Origin: Desulfarculus sp.
GTDB lineage: Bacteria > Desulfobacterota > Desulfarculia > Desulfarculales > Desulfarculaceae
DNA length: 12,171 bases
Direction of reading: 5' to 3'
Assembly (NCBI GenBank): GCA_020216625.1
Contig: JAIUYB010000022.1
Span: 1-12,171 of the forward strand
Below the pieces are notes generated by a model. The model made no database searches. It saw only the letters and a list, made by a program, of their open reading frames with translations, and was not told the origin of the DNA. Positions 1 through 9,478 of this stretch are shown piece by piece; position 1 is the stretch's first letter, and each line of letters opens with the position of its first letter. The translations under genes were made by a program, and so were the position numbers.

Positions 1-1
1 C

Positions 2-1201
<1,200 letters not shown>

Positions 1202-1241
1202 CCAGGGACAACCGGTCGCGGTTTAGGCCATAAGCGAAAGA

Positions 1242-1259
1242 CCAGCCCCCGCCGGCTGG
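1242..1259 (+). promoter_or_regulatory. Hairpin in the tuf-rpsJ gap
   Basis: The 88-base gap between tuf and rpsJ holds a perfect 6-bp inverted repeat, CCAGCC (1242-1247) with GGCTGG (1254-1259), around a 6-base loop. It is partly bracketed by an 8-base direct repeat AAAGACCA at 1237-1244 and 1261-1268. No T run follows, so it is not a standard intrinsic terminator. In E. coli the leader just before rpsJ is where L4 represses the S10 operon; a similar role here is only a guess. I see no clear -35/-10 promoter in the gap. Confidence 0.35.
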
Positions 1260-1289
1260 CAAAGACCACGGCGGGCGCGGGAGTTCCCC

Positions 1290-1601
<312 letters not shown>

Positions 1602-1602
1602 A

Positions 1603-1684
1603 GCCTGGCGGCCGGCCTGGCGTCCAGGCGGTGAGCCGCCGGAAAAACCGGGCCGCGATCGATGGCAGGCGGCGCGGGCCGCGA
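1603..1684 (+). promoter_or_regulatory. Repeat-rich structured spacer before rplC
   Basis: The 98-base rpsJ-rplC gap is packed with short repeats. GCCTGGCG occurs at 1603-1610 and 1615-1622. The second copy can pair with CCAGGC (1624-1629) as a 6-bp, 3-base-loop hairpin. An overlapping hairpin GGCGG (1627-1631)/CCGCC (1636-1640) shares GGC with it, so the two exclude each other. CCGG flanks AAAAA at 1639-1651, and GGGCCGCGA is repeated at 1650-1658 and 1676-1684. This layout suits an RNA switch, but GC-rich DNA makes such repeats easily, and no function can be assigned from sequence alone. Confidence 0.35.
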
Positions 1685-1699
1685 ACATAGGTGGAAGCC

Positions 1700-2320
1700 A
1701 TGTTGAAGGGTCTCATCGGAAAGAAATTGGGCATGACCCGCCTGTTCATGGGCGAGGGCCGCGTGGTCCCCGTCACCATGATCGAGCTGGGCCCCTGCAC
1801 CGTGGTGCAGGTGAAGACGCCCCAAGGCGACAAATACGCCGCCGTGCAGCTCGGTTTCGGCGTGAAGAAGGCCAAGCGCACCACCAAGCCCCTGGCCGGG
1901 CATTTCAAGAAGGCCGGGGTGGATCCCAAGGCGGTGCTCAAGGAGTTCCCGGTGGCCGACCCGGCCGCCTACAGCGTGGGCCAGGAGATCACCGCCGACC
2001 TTTTCGCCCCGGGCGAGAAGATCAAGGTGACCGGGACCAGCAAGGGCCGCGGCTTCTCCGGCGTGGTCAAGCGCCACGGCTTCGGCGGCGGTCGCGACAC
2101 CCACGGCTGCACCACCCACGACGCCCCGGGCTCCATTGGCGCCAGCGCCTACCCCTCGCGCGTCTTCAAGGGCAAGCGGCTGCCGGGTCAATACGGGTCG
2201 CACCGCACCACCGTGCGCAACCTCAGCGTGGTGGACGTGCGTCCGGAACAGAATCTGATGCTGGTCAAGGGCGCCATACCGGGCGCGGTGGGCGGCATCG
2301 TCTTGGTGGAAAAGGCCTAA
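1700..2320 (+). CDS. rplC: 50S ribosomal protein L3
   Basis: L3 is an early-assembling 23S rRNA binder whose long loop reaches the peptidyl transferase centre. The sequence shows the N-terminal [11 protein letters not shown] signature, the central [19 protein letters not shown] stretch and the [16 protein letters not shown] region. The loop Gln in the LPGQYG motif corresponds to the Gln that PrmB methylates in E. coli. A GTG at 1691 would add three residues, but AGGTGGA at 1689-1695 is better read as the ribosome binding site of ATG 1700, which gives the usual short N terminus and 206 residues (E. coli 209). The stop is TAA, one of only three TAA stops in the window. rplD follows after 25 bases. 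Confidence 0.97.
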   Translation: MLKGLIGKKLGMTRLFMGEGRVVPVTMIELGPCTVVQVKTPQGDKYAAVQLGFGVKKAKRTTKPLAGHFKKAGVDPKAVLKEFPVADPAAYSVGQEITADLFAPGEKIKVTGTSKGRGFSGVVKRHGFGGGRDTHGCTTHDAPGSIGASAYPSRVFKGKRLPGQYGSHRTTVRNLSVVDVRPEQNLMLVKGAIPGAVGGIVLVEKA

Positions 2321-2345
2321 GCGCCCTTCACGACGGGTGAGCAAG

Positions 2346-2966
2346 ATGCCTAAGGTTGACGTTTACAACTCCCAGCGTGAGAAGGTGGGCGAGATCGAGC
2401 TCAGCGAGTCGATCTTCGGGGCCGAGATCAAGCCCCACCTGCTGCACGAGGTGGTGGTCTGGCAGCTGGCCAAGCGCCGCAAAGGCAACGCCAGCACCAA
2501 GGTTCGGCACGAGGTTCGCGGCGGCGGCAAGAAGCCCTGGCGCCAGAAAGGCACCGGCCGGGCCCGCTCTGGCAGCCGGCGGTCGCCGCTGTGGCGCGGT
2601 GGTGGAACCGTTTTTGGGCCGCATCCCCGCTCCTACGCCTACAGCGTGCCCAAGAAGGTCAAGAAGGCCGCCCTGCGCGTGGCGCTGTCGGACAAGCTGC
2701 GCGAGGAGAAGCTCTTGGTCATGAGCGGGTTCGACATGACCGCCATCAAGACCAAGGCCTTCGCCGAGGTCCTGGGCCGGTTCGCCGTGAATGACGCCCT
2801 GGTGGTTACCCACCAGCCGGACGAGATCATGGAGAAGAGCAGCCGCAATCTGCCCAAGGTCAAGGTCCTGCGGGCCGAAGGGCTCAACGTCTACGACATC
2901 CTGCGTCATGACACGCTGGTGCTGTTGCAGCCGGCGGTGGCGAGAATCGAGGAGGCGCTGTCGTGA
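2346..2966 (+). CDS. rplD: 50S ribosomal protein L4
   Basis: L4 binds 23S rRNA, its extended loop lines the exit tunnel near L22, and in E. coli it represses its own S10 operon. The 206-residue protein has the expected [10 protein letters not shown] terminus, the [18 protein letters not shown] tunnel-loop signature around residues 58-75 and a globular C-terminal half ending in [12 protein letters not shown] at 2337 is in frame, but GGTGA at 2336-2340 reads as a Shine-Dalgarno 5 bases before ATG 2346, and the family normally starts near PKVDV. Its TGA stop overlaps the GTG start of rplW by 4 bases (GTGA), so the two genes are translationally coupled. Confidence 0.97.
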   Translation: MPKVDVYNSQREKVGEIELSESIFGAEIKPHLLHEVVVWQLAKRRKGNASTKVRHEVRGGGKKPWRQKGTGRARSGSRRSPLWRGGGTVFGPHPRSYAYSVPKKVKKAALRVALSDKLREEKLLVMSGFDMTAIKTKAFAEVLGRFAVNDALVVTHQPDEIMEKSSRNLPKVKVLRAEGLNVYDILRHDTLVLLQPAVARIEEALS

Positions 2967-3253
2967 AAGACCTGCGTCAGGTAGTGCGGCGCCCGCTCAT
3001 CACCGAGAAGGGCACCCTGGCCAAGGAGACGGCCAACCAGGTCGTCTTCGAGGTGGATCGCCGCGCCAACAAGATCGAGATCCGCAAGGCCGTCGAAGGC
3101 TTGTTCAAGGTCAAGGTGCTCCAGGTGCGCACCTTGAACTTCGAGGGCAAGGAAAAGCGGATGGGTAAGATCATGGGTAAGCGCAGCGACTGGAAAAAGG
3201 CCTACGTCACCCTGGCCCCCGGCCAGACGGTGGAGTTCTTCGAAGGGGCCTAG
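2963..3253 (+). CDS. rplW: 50S ribosomal protein L23
   Basis: L23 lies at the tunnel exit and docks SRP and trigger factor. The 96-residue product has the family signatures [12 protein letters not shown] near the N terminus, the [17 protein letters not shown] block, a positively charged stretch ([20 protein letters not shown]) that forms the long loop, and a final strand GQTVEFFEG. The GTG start overlaps the rplD stop by 4 bases and has a strong ribosome binding site, GAGGAGG at 2949-2955, 7 bases upstream inside rplD. The stop is TAG. The following 52-base gap contains only a tiny GGGC/GCCC inverted repeat at 3273-3284 that I do not consider meaningful. Confidence 0.98.
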   Translation: MKDLRQVVRRPLITEKGTLAKETANQVVFEVDRRANKIEIRKAVEGLFKVKVLQVRTLNFEGKEKRMGKIMGKRSDWKKAYVTLAPGQTVEFFEGA

Positions 3254-3305
3254 ATTCCGGATTGGCGTCTGAGGGCACGCGCCCAGCAGATAGAGGGACG
3301 ATTCC

Positions 3306-4133
3306 ATGGCCATCAAGAGCTTTAAGCCGACCTCGCCGGGGCGCCGCTTCGCCACCCAGTTGGTGCGCGAAGAGGTCACCAAATCATCGCCCGAGAAGAG
3401 CCTGGTCGAGCCGCTGAAAAAAAGCGGCGGACGCAACAACCTTGGCCGCAACACCGCCCGCCACCGGGGCGGCGGTCATAAGCGCCTGTACCGCATCATC
3501 GACTTCAAGCGGGACAAGGTGGACATCCCGGCCAAGGTCGCCGCAATCGAGTACGACCCCAACCGCAGCGCCAACATCGCCCTGCTTTTTTACGCCGACG
3601 GCGAGAAGCGCTACATCCTGGCTCCCAAGGGCCTGGTGGTGGGCGACGAGGTGACCAGCGCCGATCGGGCCGACATCCGCCCGGGCAACACCCTGCCCTT
3701 GGAGAACATCCCGCTGGGCACCCACGTGCACAACGTGGAGCTGAAGATCGGCAAGGGCGGCCAGATGGTGCGTTCGGCCGGGACCTACGCCCAGCTGATG
3801 GCCAAGGAGGCCGACTACGCCACCTTGAAGCTGCCCTCCGGCGAGACCCGCCGGGTGCACATCAAGTGCCGGGCCACGGTGGGCGAGGTGGGCAACGAGC
3901 ACCACGAGAACGCCAGCCTGGGCAAGGCCGGTCGCGCCCGTTGGATGGGCAAGCGCCCCCATGTCCGCGGCGTGGCCATGAACCCGGTGGACCACCCCAT
4001 GGGTGGCGGCGAGGGCAAGTCCAGCGGTGGCCGGCATCCGGTCAGCCCCTGGGGCCAGCCGACCAAGGGCTACCGCACCCGCCGCAAGAAGCCCAGCGAC
4101 AGCTTCATCGTGCGGCGGCGTTACCAGAAGTAG
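3306..4133 (+). CDS. rplB: 50S ribosomal protein L2
   Basis: L2 is a primary 23S rRNA binder needed for subunit joining and peptidyl transferase activity. The protein has 275 residues (E. coli 273). It shows the OB-like N-terminal domain with [19 protein letters not shown] (residues 42-60), the SH3-like middle domain and the C-terminal [12 protein letters not shown] motif. His230, the functionally important His of this motif, is kept; the next His of E. coli (HPHGGG) is Met232 here, a substitution I believe occurs in other phyla. The start is ATG 3306, with GAGGG at 3293-3297 upstream. The TAG stop at 4131-4133 overlaps the AGGAG ribosome binding site of rpsS. Confidence 0.99.
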   Translation: MAIKSFKPTSPGRRFATQLVREEVTKSSPEKSLVEPLKKSGGRNNLGRNTARHRGGGHKRLYRIIDFKRDKVDIPAKVAAIEYDPNRSANIALLFYADGEKRYILAPKGLVVGDEVTSADRADIRPGNTLPLENIPLGTHVHNVELKIGKGGQMVRSAGTYAQLMAKEADYATLKLPSGETRRVHIKCRATVGEVGNEHHENASLGKAGRARWMGKRPHVRGVAMNPVDHPMGGGEGKSSGGRHPVSPWGQPTKGYRTRRKKPSDSFIVRRRYQK

Positions 4134-4144
4134 GAGCGTGAATC

Positions 4145-4435
4145 ATGGCGCGTAGCCTGCGCAAGGGACCGTTCATCGACGGCCATCTGATCCGCAAGGT
4201 TGAGGATGCCCAATCCACTGGCAGCCGCAAGGTGATCAAGACCTGGAGCCGTCGCTCGACCATCATGCCCGACTTCGTCGGCCTGACCTTCGCCGTGCAC
4301 AACGGCAAGAAGTTCATCCCGGTCTTCGTGACCGAGAACATGGTCGGCCACAAGATGGGCGAGTTCGCCCCCACCCGCACCTTCTTCAGCCACGCCGGCG
4401 ACAAGAAGGGCAAGGCCAAGGGCGGCAAGAAGTAG
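4145..4435 (+). CDS. rpsS: 30S ribosomal protein S19
   Basis: S19 binds the 30S head together with S13 and contacts the A-site finger bridge. The 96-residue product has the canonical [13 protein letters not shown] start, [25 protein letters not shown] (given here only as the family's best-known block, in two parts: [13 protein letters not shown] and [12 protein letters not shown]), the [17 protein letters not shown] signature and a short Lys/Gly-rich tail. AGGAG at 4132-4136 overlaps the rplB stop and lies 8 bases before ATG 4145. The gene ends with two adjacent in-frame TAG codons (4433-4438), so a read-through of the first would still stop. rplV starts 12 bases after the end. Confidence 0.98.
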   Translation: MARSLRKGPFIDGHLIRKVEDAQSTGSRKVIKTWSRRSTIMPDFVGLTFAVHNGKKFIPVFVTENMVGHKMGEFAPTRTFFSHAGDKKGKAKGGKK

Positions 4436-4447
4436 TAGGTGAGGGCC

Positions 4448-4780
4448 ATGGAAGCTGTTGCCAAGGCGAAATACGTGCGCATCTCGGCCCAGAAGGCCCG
4501 TTTGGTGGCCGACGCCATCCGCGGCATGAAGGTGTCCGACGCGCTGAATCAGCTCAAGTTCACGCCCAAGAAGGCCGCCGGCCTGTTCCACAAGGTGGTC
4601 AGCAGCGCGGTGGCCAACGCCAGCCAGCAGCCGGGCGTGGACGTGGACAACCTTTACATCAAAAAGGCCTACGTGGACGAAGGACCCACCATGAAGCGCT
4701 GGCGGGCCCGGGCCATGGGGCGGGCCTTCATTATCCGTAAACGCAGCGCCCACCTGACGGTGGTGGTGGACGAGCGTTAG
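4448..4780 (+). CDS. rplV: 50S ribosomal protein L22
   Basis: L22 spans all 23S rRNA domains and its beta-hairpin lines the exit tunnel, where macrolide resistance mutations arise in other bacteria. The product has 110 residues, exactly as in E. coli, with the [26 protein letters not shown] N terminus (given as [11 protein letters not shown] then [11 protein letters not shown]) and the [18 protein letters not shown] hairpin region. An in-frame GTG at 4439 would add MRA, but AGGTGAGGG at 4437-4445 reads as the ribosome binding site of ATG 4448 and the E. coli homologue starts with the matching Met-Glu. The stop is TAG, 16 bases before rpsC. Confidence 0.97.
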   Translation: MEAVAKAKYVRISAQKARLVADAIRGMKVSDALNQLKFTPKKAAGLFHKVVSSAVANASQQPGVDVDNLYIKKAYVDEGPTMKRWRARAMGRAFIIRKRSAHLTVVVDER

Positions 4781-4796
4781 GCAAGGAGACGAGGGT

Positions 4797-5456
<660 letters not shown>

Positions 5457-5484
5457 ACGGACTAGGTGAAAGGGCGGCATCACC

Positions 5485-5896
<412 letters not shown>

Positions 5897-5907
<11 letters not shown>

Positions 5908-6094
5908 CGAGCTCAAGGATCTGTCGCTACAGGAGCTGAACGGCCGTCTGAAGGACCTTCAGGACGAGCAGTTCAACTTAAGCTTCCAGCACGCCACCGG
6001 CCAGCTGGAGAATCCCATGCGGCTGCCCCAGACCCGGAAGGACATCGCCCGGGTGCTGACGGTCATTCGGCAGAAGGAGCTGGCCCAGGCCTAG
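5897..6094 (+). CDS. rpmC: 50S ribosomal protein L29
   Basis: L29 is a small two-helix protein next to L23 at the tunnel exit. The 65-residue product shows the [18 protein letters not shown] start and the typical C-terminal helix [19 protein letters not shown], both predicted helical and charged. ATG 5897 lies inside the end of rplP (11-base overlap) and is preceded by AAAGGAG at 5882-5888, 8 bases upstream, one of the strongest ribosome binding sites in the window. This suggests rpmC translation does not depend on ribosomes finishing rplP. The stop is TAG. A 36-base gap leads to rpsQ. Confidence 0.98.
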
Positions 6095-6130
6095 GCCCGG
6101 CCATAACCATTGCGAAAGAAGAGCGGGTCC

Positions 6131-6394
6131 ATGGCAGAGAAGGATCGCGGAAACGCCAAGACGCTTACCGGCGTGGTGGTTAGCGACAAGATGGACAAGA
6201 CGGTGGTGGTGCAGGTCGAGCGCCTGGTCAAGCATCCCGTCTACAAGAAATACGTGCGCCGCCGCAACCGGTTCGCCGCCCATGACGAGCAGAACGAGTG
6301 CCGGGTGGGCGACACCGTGTTGATTCGGCAGAGCCGCCCCCTGAGCCGCACCAAGCGTTGGCGGGTGAGCAAGATTCTGGAGCGGGTGGCCTAG
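6131..6394 (+). CDS. rpsQ: 30S ribosomal protein S17
   Basis: S17 is a primary 16S rRNA binder with an OB fold that nucleates assembly of the 30S body. The 87-residue product (E. coli 84) has [26 protein letters not shown] in its first half (blocks [17 protein letters not shown] and [13 protein letters not shown]), the [11 protein letters not shown] turn and the [11 protein letters not shown] strand. A TTG at 6110 would extend it by seven residues, but ATG 6131 gives the usual family N terminus and has a weak purine-rich GAGCGGG at 6121-6127 upstream. It closes the S10 cluster. The stop is TAG, and rplN follows after 23 bases. Confidence 0.97.
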   Translation: MAEKDRGNAKTLTGVVVSDKMDKTVVVQVERLVKHPVYKKYVRRRNRFAAHDEQNECRVGDTVLIRQSRPLSRTKRWRVSKILERVA

Positions 6395-6417
6395 GGCCAG
6401 ATTAAGGAGCATTAGCC

Positions 6418-6786
6418 ATGATCCAGCCAGAGACCAACCTGCTGGCCGCGGACAACTCGGGCGCCAAGCGGTTGTACTGCATAAAGGTCTTGGGTGGCAG
6501 CCGGCGGCGCTACGCCAGCCTGGGCGACATCATCGTGGTCTCGGTGAAGGAGGCCCTGCCCAATTCCAAAGTGAAGAAGGGCGACGTGATGAAGGCCGTG
6601 GTGGTGCGCACCGTCAAGGAAGTCGCCCGCCCGGACGGCACCTTCATCAAGTTCGACGACAACTCGGCGGTGCTTATCAACAACGCCCGCGAGCCCATCG
6701 GCACCCGCATCTTCGGCCCGGTGGCCCGCGAGCTTCGGGCCCGCAACTTCATGAAGATCGTGTCGCTGGCCCCGGAGGTCCTGTAG
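6418..6786 (+). CDS. rplN: 50S ribosomal protein L14
   Basis: L14 lies at the subunit interface, forms bridges with 16S rRNA, and is the target of the silencing factor RsfS. The 122-residue product follows the family closely: [17 protein letters not shown] start, the [13 protein letters not shown] block, [15 protein letters not shown], and the C-terminal [13 protein letters not shown] to [12 protein letters not shown]. It is the first gene of the spc cluster. AAGGAG at 6404-6409 lies 8 bases before ATG 6418. The end of the gene, GGAGGT at 6774-6779, also looks like a Shine-Dalgarno for the next gene. The TAG stop is followed immediately by GTG, the in-frame start alternative of rplX. Confidence 0.99.
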   Translation: MIQPETNLLAADNSGAKRLYCIKVLGGSRRRYASLGDIIVVSVKEALPNSKVKKGDVMKAVVVRTVKEVARPDGTFIKFDDNSAVLINNAREPIGTRIFGPVARELRARNFMKIVSLAPEVL

Positions 6787-6795
6787 GTGGCAGCC

Positions 6796-7113
6796 ATGAA
6801 GCTCAAGATCAAGAAAAACGACCGCGTGATGGTCATCGCCTGGCGTGAAAAAGGCAAGATCGGCAAGGTTCTCAAGGTCATCCCCGAGAAGGACCGCGCC
6901 ATCGTCGAGAAGGTAAACATGGTGAAACGCCACACCCGGCCCAACCAAAAGGGCCAGGGCGGCATCATCGAGAAGGAGGCCCCCATCACCCTGAGCAACC
7001 TCATGGTGATGTGCGGCAAGTGCAACCAGGCGGTGCGGGTCGGGGCCAAGTCCCTGGAGGACGGCCGCTCGGTGCGGGTTTGCAAGAAGTGCGGACAGGA
7101 GCTGGAGGCCTAG
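6796..7113 (+). CDS. rplX: 50S ribosomal protein L24, Cys4 form
   Basis: L24 is an assembly initiator that binds the 5' domain of 23S rRNA through a KOW domain. The 105-residue product has [20 protein letters not shown] (KOW, residues 4-23) and the [15 protein letters not shown] loop, then a C-terminal CxxC-x19-CxxC element (Cys73, 76, 96, 99) consistent with a zinc knuckle, which E. coli L24 lacks but many other bacterial L24 proteins have. The start is uncertain. GTG 6787, right after the rplN stop, has a good GGAGGT 7 bases upstream and would add three residues. I prefer ATG 6796 because AGGTGG precedes it, as at rplC, rplD and rplV. The stop is TAG, followed by a 74-base structured gap. 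Confidence 0.95.
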   Translation: MKLKIKKNDRVMVIAWREKGKIGKVLKVIPEKDRAIVEKVNMVKRHTRPNQKGQGGIIEKEAPITLSNLMVMCGKCNQAVRVGAKSLEDGRSVRVCKKCGQELEA

Positions 7114-7117
7114 GCGG

Positions 7118-7165
7118 CCTCGCGCGACTGGCCTAGCGTGGGACGAGCCGCGAGGGCTCGCGGCT
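7118..7165 (+). promoter_or_regulatory. Strong hairpin with alternative pairing before rplE
   Basis: The rplX-rplE gap contains a perfect 9-bp inverted repeat, AGCCGCGAG (7146-7154) and CTCGCGGCT (7157-7165), which would fold as an 8-bp stem with a GGGC tetraloop. The 7 bases CCTCGCG at 7118-7124 could instead pair with CGCGAGG at 7149-7155, disrupting the first stem. The hairpin ends 8 bases before the GGAAAG ribosome binding site of rplE. No T run follows. In E. coli the S8 repressor binds spc mRNA at the start of rplE, so this is a plausible control site. The link to S8 is inference. Confidence 0.45.
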
Positions 7166-7187
7166 TCAACGACGGAAAGCGCTGACC

Positions 7188-7853
7188 ATGGCAGAGAAAA
7201 AGAAAGCCGACGCCAAGCCGGCCGCCCCCAAGAAGGGCGCCGACAAGAAGGCTGGGGCGGGCAAGGCCGAGGCCAAGCCGGCTGGCGACAAGAAAGTCGC
7301 GGCCTTGAAGGGGACCCCGCGTCTACGCGAGGTGTATTTCAAGGAAGTGGCGCCCCAGCTCAAGGAGCGTTTCGCCTACGCCAACGTGAATCAGGTGCCC
7401 AAGATCGTCAAGGTCACCCTGAACATGGGCGTGGGCGAGGCCATCCAGAACATCAAGGTTCTGGACCAGGCCGCCGAGGAATTGACCCTCATCGCCGGGC
7501 AGAAGGCGCTGGTCAACCGGGCCAAGCGCTCCATCGCCGCCTTCAAGCTGCGCGAGGGGATGCCAATCGGCACCAGCGTGACGCTGCGCGCCGAGCGGAT
7601 GTGGTACTTCCTGGACAAGCTCATGCACGTGGCGCTGCCGCGCGTGCGTGACTTCCGGGGTGTCAGCGCCAAGGCCTTCGACGGCCGCGGCAACTACACC
7701 CTGGGCATCCGCGAGCACATCATCTTTCCCGAGATCGACTACGACAAGATCGAGAAGGTCAAGGGGATGAACATCACCATCGTTACCACGGCCAAGACCG
7801 ATGAGGAAGGGCGCACCCTGCTGGCATTGCTGGGCATGCCCTTCCGGTCCTAG
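7188..7853 (+). CDS. rplE: 50S ribosomal protein L5 with long N-terminal tail
   Basis: L5 binds 5S rRNA in the central protuberance and bridges to S13 in the small subunit. Residues 44-221 match the whole family ([25 protein letters not shown], the [19 protein letters not shown] block, [24 protein letters not shown]). The product is 221 residues against 179 in E. coli; the excess is residues 1-43, a tail with 13 Lys and 13 Ala plus Pro and Gly, lacking any hydrophobic core. Within it GCCAAGCCGGC is repeated in frame at 7212-7222 and 7272-7282. The start is ATG 7188 with a weak GGAAAG at 7174-7179. The tail's codons look like the rest of the gene. The only nearby alternative, GTG 7332 just at the family core, has no convincing ribosome binding site and would remove conserved residues. 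The stop is TAG. Confidence 0.96.
   Translation: MAEKKKADAKPAAPKKGADKKAGAGKAEAKPAGDKKVAALKGTPRLREVYFKEVAPQLKERFAYANVNQVPKIVKVTLNMGVGEAIQNIKVLDQAAEELTLIAGQKALVNRAKRSIAAFKLREGMPIGTSVTLRAERMWYFLDKLMHVALPRVRDFRGVSAKAFDGRGNYTLGIREHIIFPEIDYDKIEKVKGMNITIVTTAKTDEEGRTLLALLGMPFRS
7212..7282 (+). repeat. Short in-frame direct repeat in the L5 tail
   Basis: An 11-base sequence, GCCAAGCCGGC, occurs at 7212-7222 and again at 7272-7282, exactly 60 bases (20 codons) apart. It encodes Ala-Lys-Pro-Ala or Ala-Lys-Pro-Ala-Gly contexts in the Lys/Ala-rich extension of L5. This may reflect growth of the tail by local duplication, or simply the limited codon set of a low-complexity region. Confidence 0.5.
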
Positions 7854-7878
7854 GCTATAGCTTCGGAGGCGTGTGAAC

Positions 7879-8064
7879 GTGGCCACTAAGGCGATGATGA
7901 ACAAGGCCAAGGCCAAGCCCAAGTTCAAGGTGCGGTCTTACACCCGGTGCCCGATCTGCGGCCGGCCCCGCGCTTTCATCCGCAAGTTCGGCATCTGCCG
8001 CATTTGCTTCCGGAATATGTCGCTCAAGGGCGAGATCCCCGGCGTGATCAAGTCCAGTTGGTAG
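7879..8064 (+). CDS. rpsN: 30S ribosomal protein S14, zinc-binding short form
   Basis: S14 sits in the 30S head close to S3 and S10. This is the short, zinc-dependent (type Z) form: CPIC at residues 24-27 and CRIC at 40-43 make a Cys4 zinc site, between YTR and the conserved [18 protein letters not shown] end. With GTG 7879 as start the product is 61 residues, exactly the length of Bacillus type Z S14 and aligned with it from the first residue. GGAGG at 7865-7869 is 9 bases before 7879; another GTG at 7873 is in frame but only 3 bases from it. The name rpsZ is also used. The TAG stop merges with the AGGAG site of rpsH. Confidence 0.96.
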   Translation: MATKAMMNKAKAKPKFKVRSYTRCPICGRPRAFIRKFGICRICFRNMSLKGEIPGVIKSSW

Positions 8065-8074
8065 GAGAAGGGCC

Positions 8075-8470
8075 ATGTCTCTAGCCGATCCCATTGCCGA
8101 CATGATCACCCGTCTGCGCAACGCCATCATGGCGCGGCACAGCGAGGTGGCGATGCCCAACTCCAAGCTGAAGGTGGCTATCTGCCGGGTGCTCAAGGAG
8201 GAGGGCTACATCCTCGATTACGGCACGGAGCCCGACAGCCGTCAGGGCGTCCTGCGCGTGCAGCTCAAGTACCAGGGCAATCGTCCGGTGATCGAGGGGC
8301 TGAAGCGGGTGAGCAAGCCCAGCCGCCGAGTCTACGTGGGGCATGACGAGATCCCGCGGGTGATGAGCGGTCTTGGCATCAACATCCTTTCCACCCCCCA
8401 GGGCGTCATCAGCGACCGCCAGGCCCGCCGCGACAAGGTCGGCGGCGAGGTGGTCTGCTCGGTCTGGTAG
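8075..8470 (+). CDS. rpsH: 30S ribosomal protein S8
   Basis: S8 is a primary binder of 16S rRNA helix 21 and, in E. coli, the translational repressor of the spc operon. The 131-residue product (E. coli 130) has the [21 protein letters not shown] start, the VLKEEGYI segment, the KPSRRVYVG core and the C-terminal RNA-binding block ending in the [12 protein letters not shown] strand. The usual STS motif reads STP here (ILSTPQGV), a mild variation. AGGAG at 8063-8067 overlaps the rpsN stop, 7 bases before ATG 8075. The stop is TAG, and rplF starts 19 bases later. If the hairpin before rplE is an S8 target, this gene would make its ligand. Confidence 0.98.
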   Translation: MSLADPIADMITRLRNAIMARHSEVAMPNSKLKVAICRVLKEEGYILDYGTEPDSRQGVLRVQLKYQGNRPVIEGLKRVSKPSRRVYVGHDEIPRVMSGLGINILSTPQGVISDRQARRDKVGGEVVCSVW

Positions 8471-8489
8471 GGGCGAGGAGATATCAGCC

Positions 8490-9029
8490 ATGAGCCGCAT
8501 AGGTAAACTTCCCATCACCTTGCCCTCCGGGGTCGAGGTGTCCATCACGGAGCAGGAAGTGGTGGTCAAGGGCCCCAAGGGCACCCTGCGCCGCCAGTTC
8601 CACCCCATGGTGCAGATTGAGCGCGAGGACAACACCCTGCGCGTGAAGCCCCAGGACCAGAGCCAGCAGGCCCGGGCCTTGTGGGGGCTGAGCCGGAGCC
8701 TTCTCAACAACATGGTGGTGGGCGTCAGCGCCGGCTTCACCAAGGTGCTGGAGATCATCGGCGTGGGCTACAAGGCCGAGATGGACGGCAGCACCCTGAA
8801 ACTGGCCCTGGGCTTCAGCCATCCGGTGATCTTCCCCCTGCCCGAGGGCATCAGCGGGTCGGTGGAAAAGAACACCATCGTCACGCTCACCGGCTTCGAC
8901 AAGGAGCTGTTGGGCCAGGTCTGCGCCAATCTGCGGCGCTATCGTCCGCCGGAGCCCTACAAGGGCAAGGGCATCAAGTTCCAGGGCGAGGTCATCCGGC
9001 GCAAGGTCGGCAAGGCCGGCGTCAAGTAG
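8490..9029 (+). CDS. rplF: 50S ribosomal protein L6
   Basis: L6 lies near the sarcin-ricin loop and the factor-binding site of the 50S subunit and consists of two similar domains. The 179-residue product (E. coli 177) starts MSRIGKLPITLPSGV, then VVVKGPKGTLRRQF, the interdomain ARALWGLSRSLLNNMVVGVS helix, GVGYKAEMDG and the C-terminal RRYRPPEPYKGKGIKF signature. GAGGAG at 8475-8480 is 9 bases before ATG 8490. Longer in-frame openings exist upstream inside rpsH, but ATG 8490 gives the invariant family start. The stop is TAG. Confidence 0.98.
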   Translation: MSRIGKLPITLPSGVEVSITEQEVVVKGPKGTLRRQFHPMVQIEREDNTLRVKPQDQSQQARALWGLSRSLLNNMVVGVSAGFTKVLEIIGVGYKAEMDGSTLKLALGFSHPVIFPLPEGISGSVEKNTIVTLTGFDKELLGQVCANLRRYRPPEPYKGKGIKFQGEVIRRKVGKAGVK

Positions 9030-9044
9030 GGATGAAGGTGCAGC

Positions 9045-9413
9045 ATGGGTAAGACCAATCCCTCCAAGGTGGCCTGGGCCGCGCGCAAGGCCAGGGTGCG
9101 CCGCAAGATCCGCGGCACCGCCGAGCGCCCCCGGCTCACGGTGTACCGCTCGCTTAACAACATGTACGCCCAGGTGGTCGACGACGACCAGGGCCAGACC
9201 TTGGCCGCGGTGAGCAGCCTGATCCCGTCCATCAAGAACGAGGCCGGGCACAAGGGCAACATCGCCACCGCCAAGAAGGTCGGCGCGGCCATCGCCCAGG
9301 CCTGTCTGGCCAAGGGCATCGGCCGGGTGGTTTTCGACCGCAACGGCTACCTCTATCATGGCCGGGTCAAAGCCCTGGCCGAGGCGGCTCGCGAGGCCGG
9401 CCTGGAGTTCTAG
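9045..9413 (+). CDS. rplR: 50S ribosomal protein L18
   Basis: L18 binds 5S rRNA together with L5 and L25 and carries it into the central protuberance. The 122-residue product has an Arg/Lys-rich N-terminal tail ([19 protein letters not shown]), the [19 protein letters not shown] strand pair, the [10 protein letters not shown] helix start and the [15 protein letters not shown] to LEF ending typical of the family. AAGGTG at 9035-9040 lies 4 bases before ATG 9045, in the short gap after rplF. The stop is TAG. A 65-base gap with a GC hairpin precedes rpsE. Confidence 0.98.
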   Translation: MGKTNPSKVAWAARKARVRRKIRGTAERPRLTVYRSLNNMYAQVVDDDQGQTLAAVSSLIPSIKNEAGHKGNIATAKKVGAAIAQACLAKGIGRVVFDRNGYLYHGRVKALAEAAREAGLEF

Positions 9414-9439
9414 GGGCCGGCCCCGGCCGGGATGATTTT
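9413..9439 (+). promoter_or_regulatory. GC-rich hairpin in the rplR-rpsE gap
   Basis: Right after the rplR stop lies a self-complementary 12-mer GGGGCCGGCCCC (9413-9424). An alternative 5-bp stem, GGCCG (9415-9419) with CGGCC (9424-9428), has a 4-base loop, followed at some distance by TTTT (9436-9439). This faintly resembles a weak terminator or attenuator, but the stem is short and four T bases are too few to call a terminator. The rest of the 65-base gap holds only the rpsE ribosome binding site. Confidence 0.3.
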
Positions 9440-9478
9440 CTGGCGACAAGCGTCAATACCGGGTGAAGGAAAAGAGCC

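Noticed and set aside
3273..3284. GGGC/GCCC inverted repeat in the rplW-rplB gap
   Set aside because: A 4-bp stem is expected by chance in sequence this rich in G and C.
9413..9439. Intrinsic terminator after rplR
   Set aside because: The stem is only about 5 bp in its favourable form and four T bases follow at a distance of several bases; a stop in the middle of the spc cluster is also unlikely.
8484..9449. A 321-codon minus-strand frame across rplF and rplR
   Set aside because: It runs antisense through two certain ribosomal protein genes and has the biased composition expected from reversed GC-rich codons.
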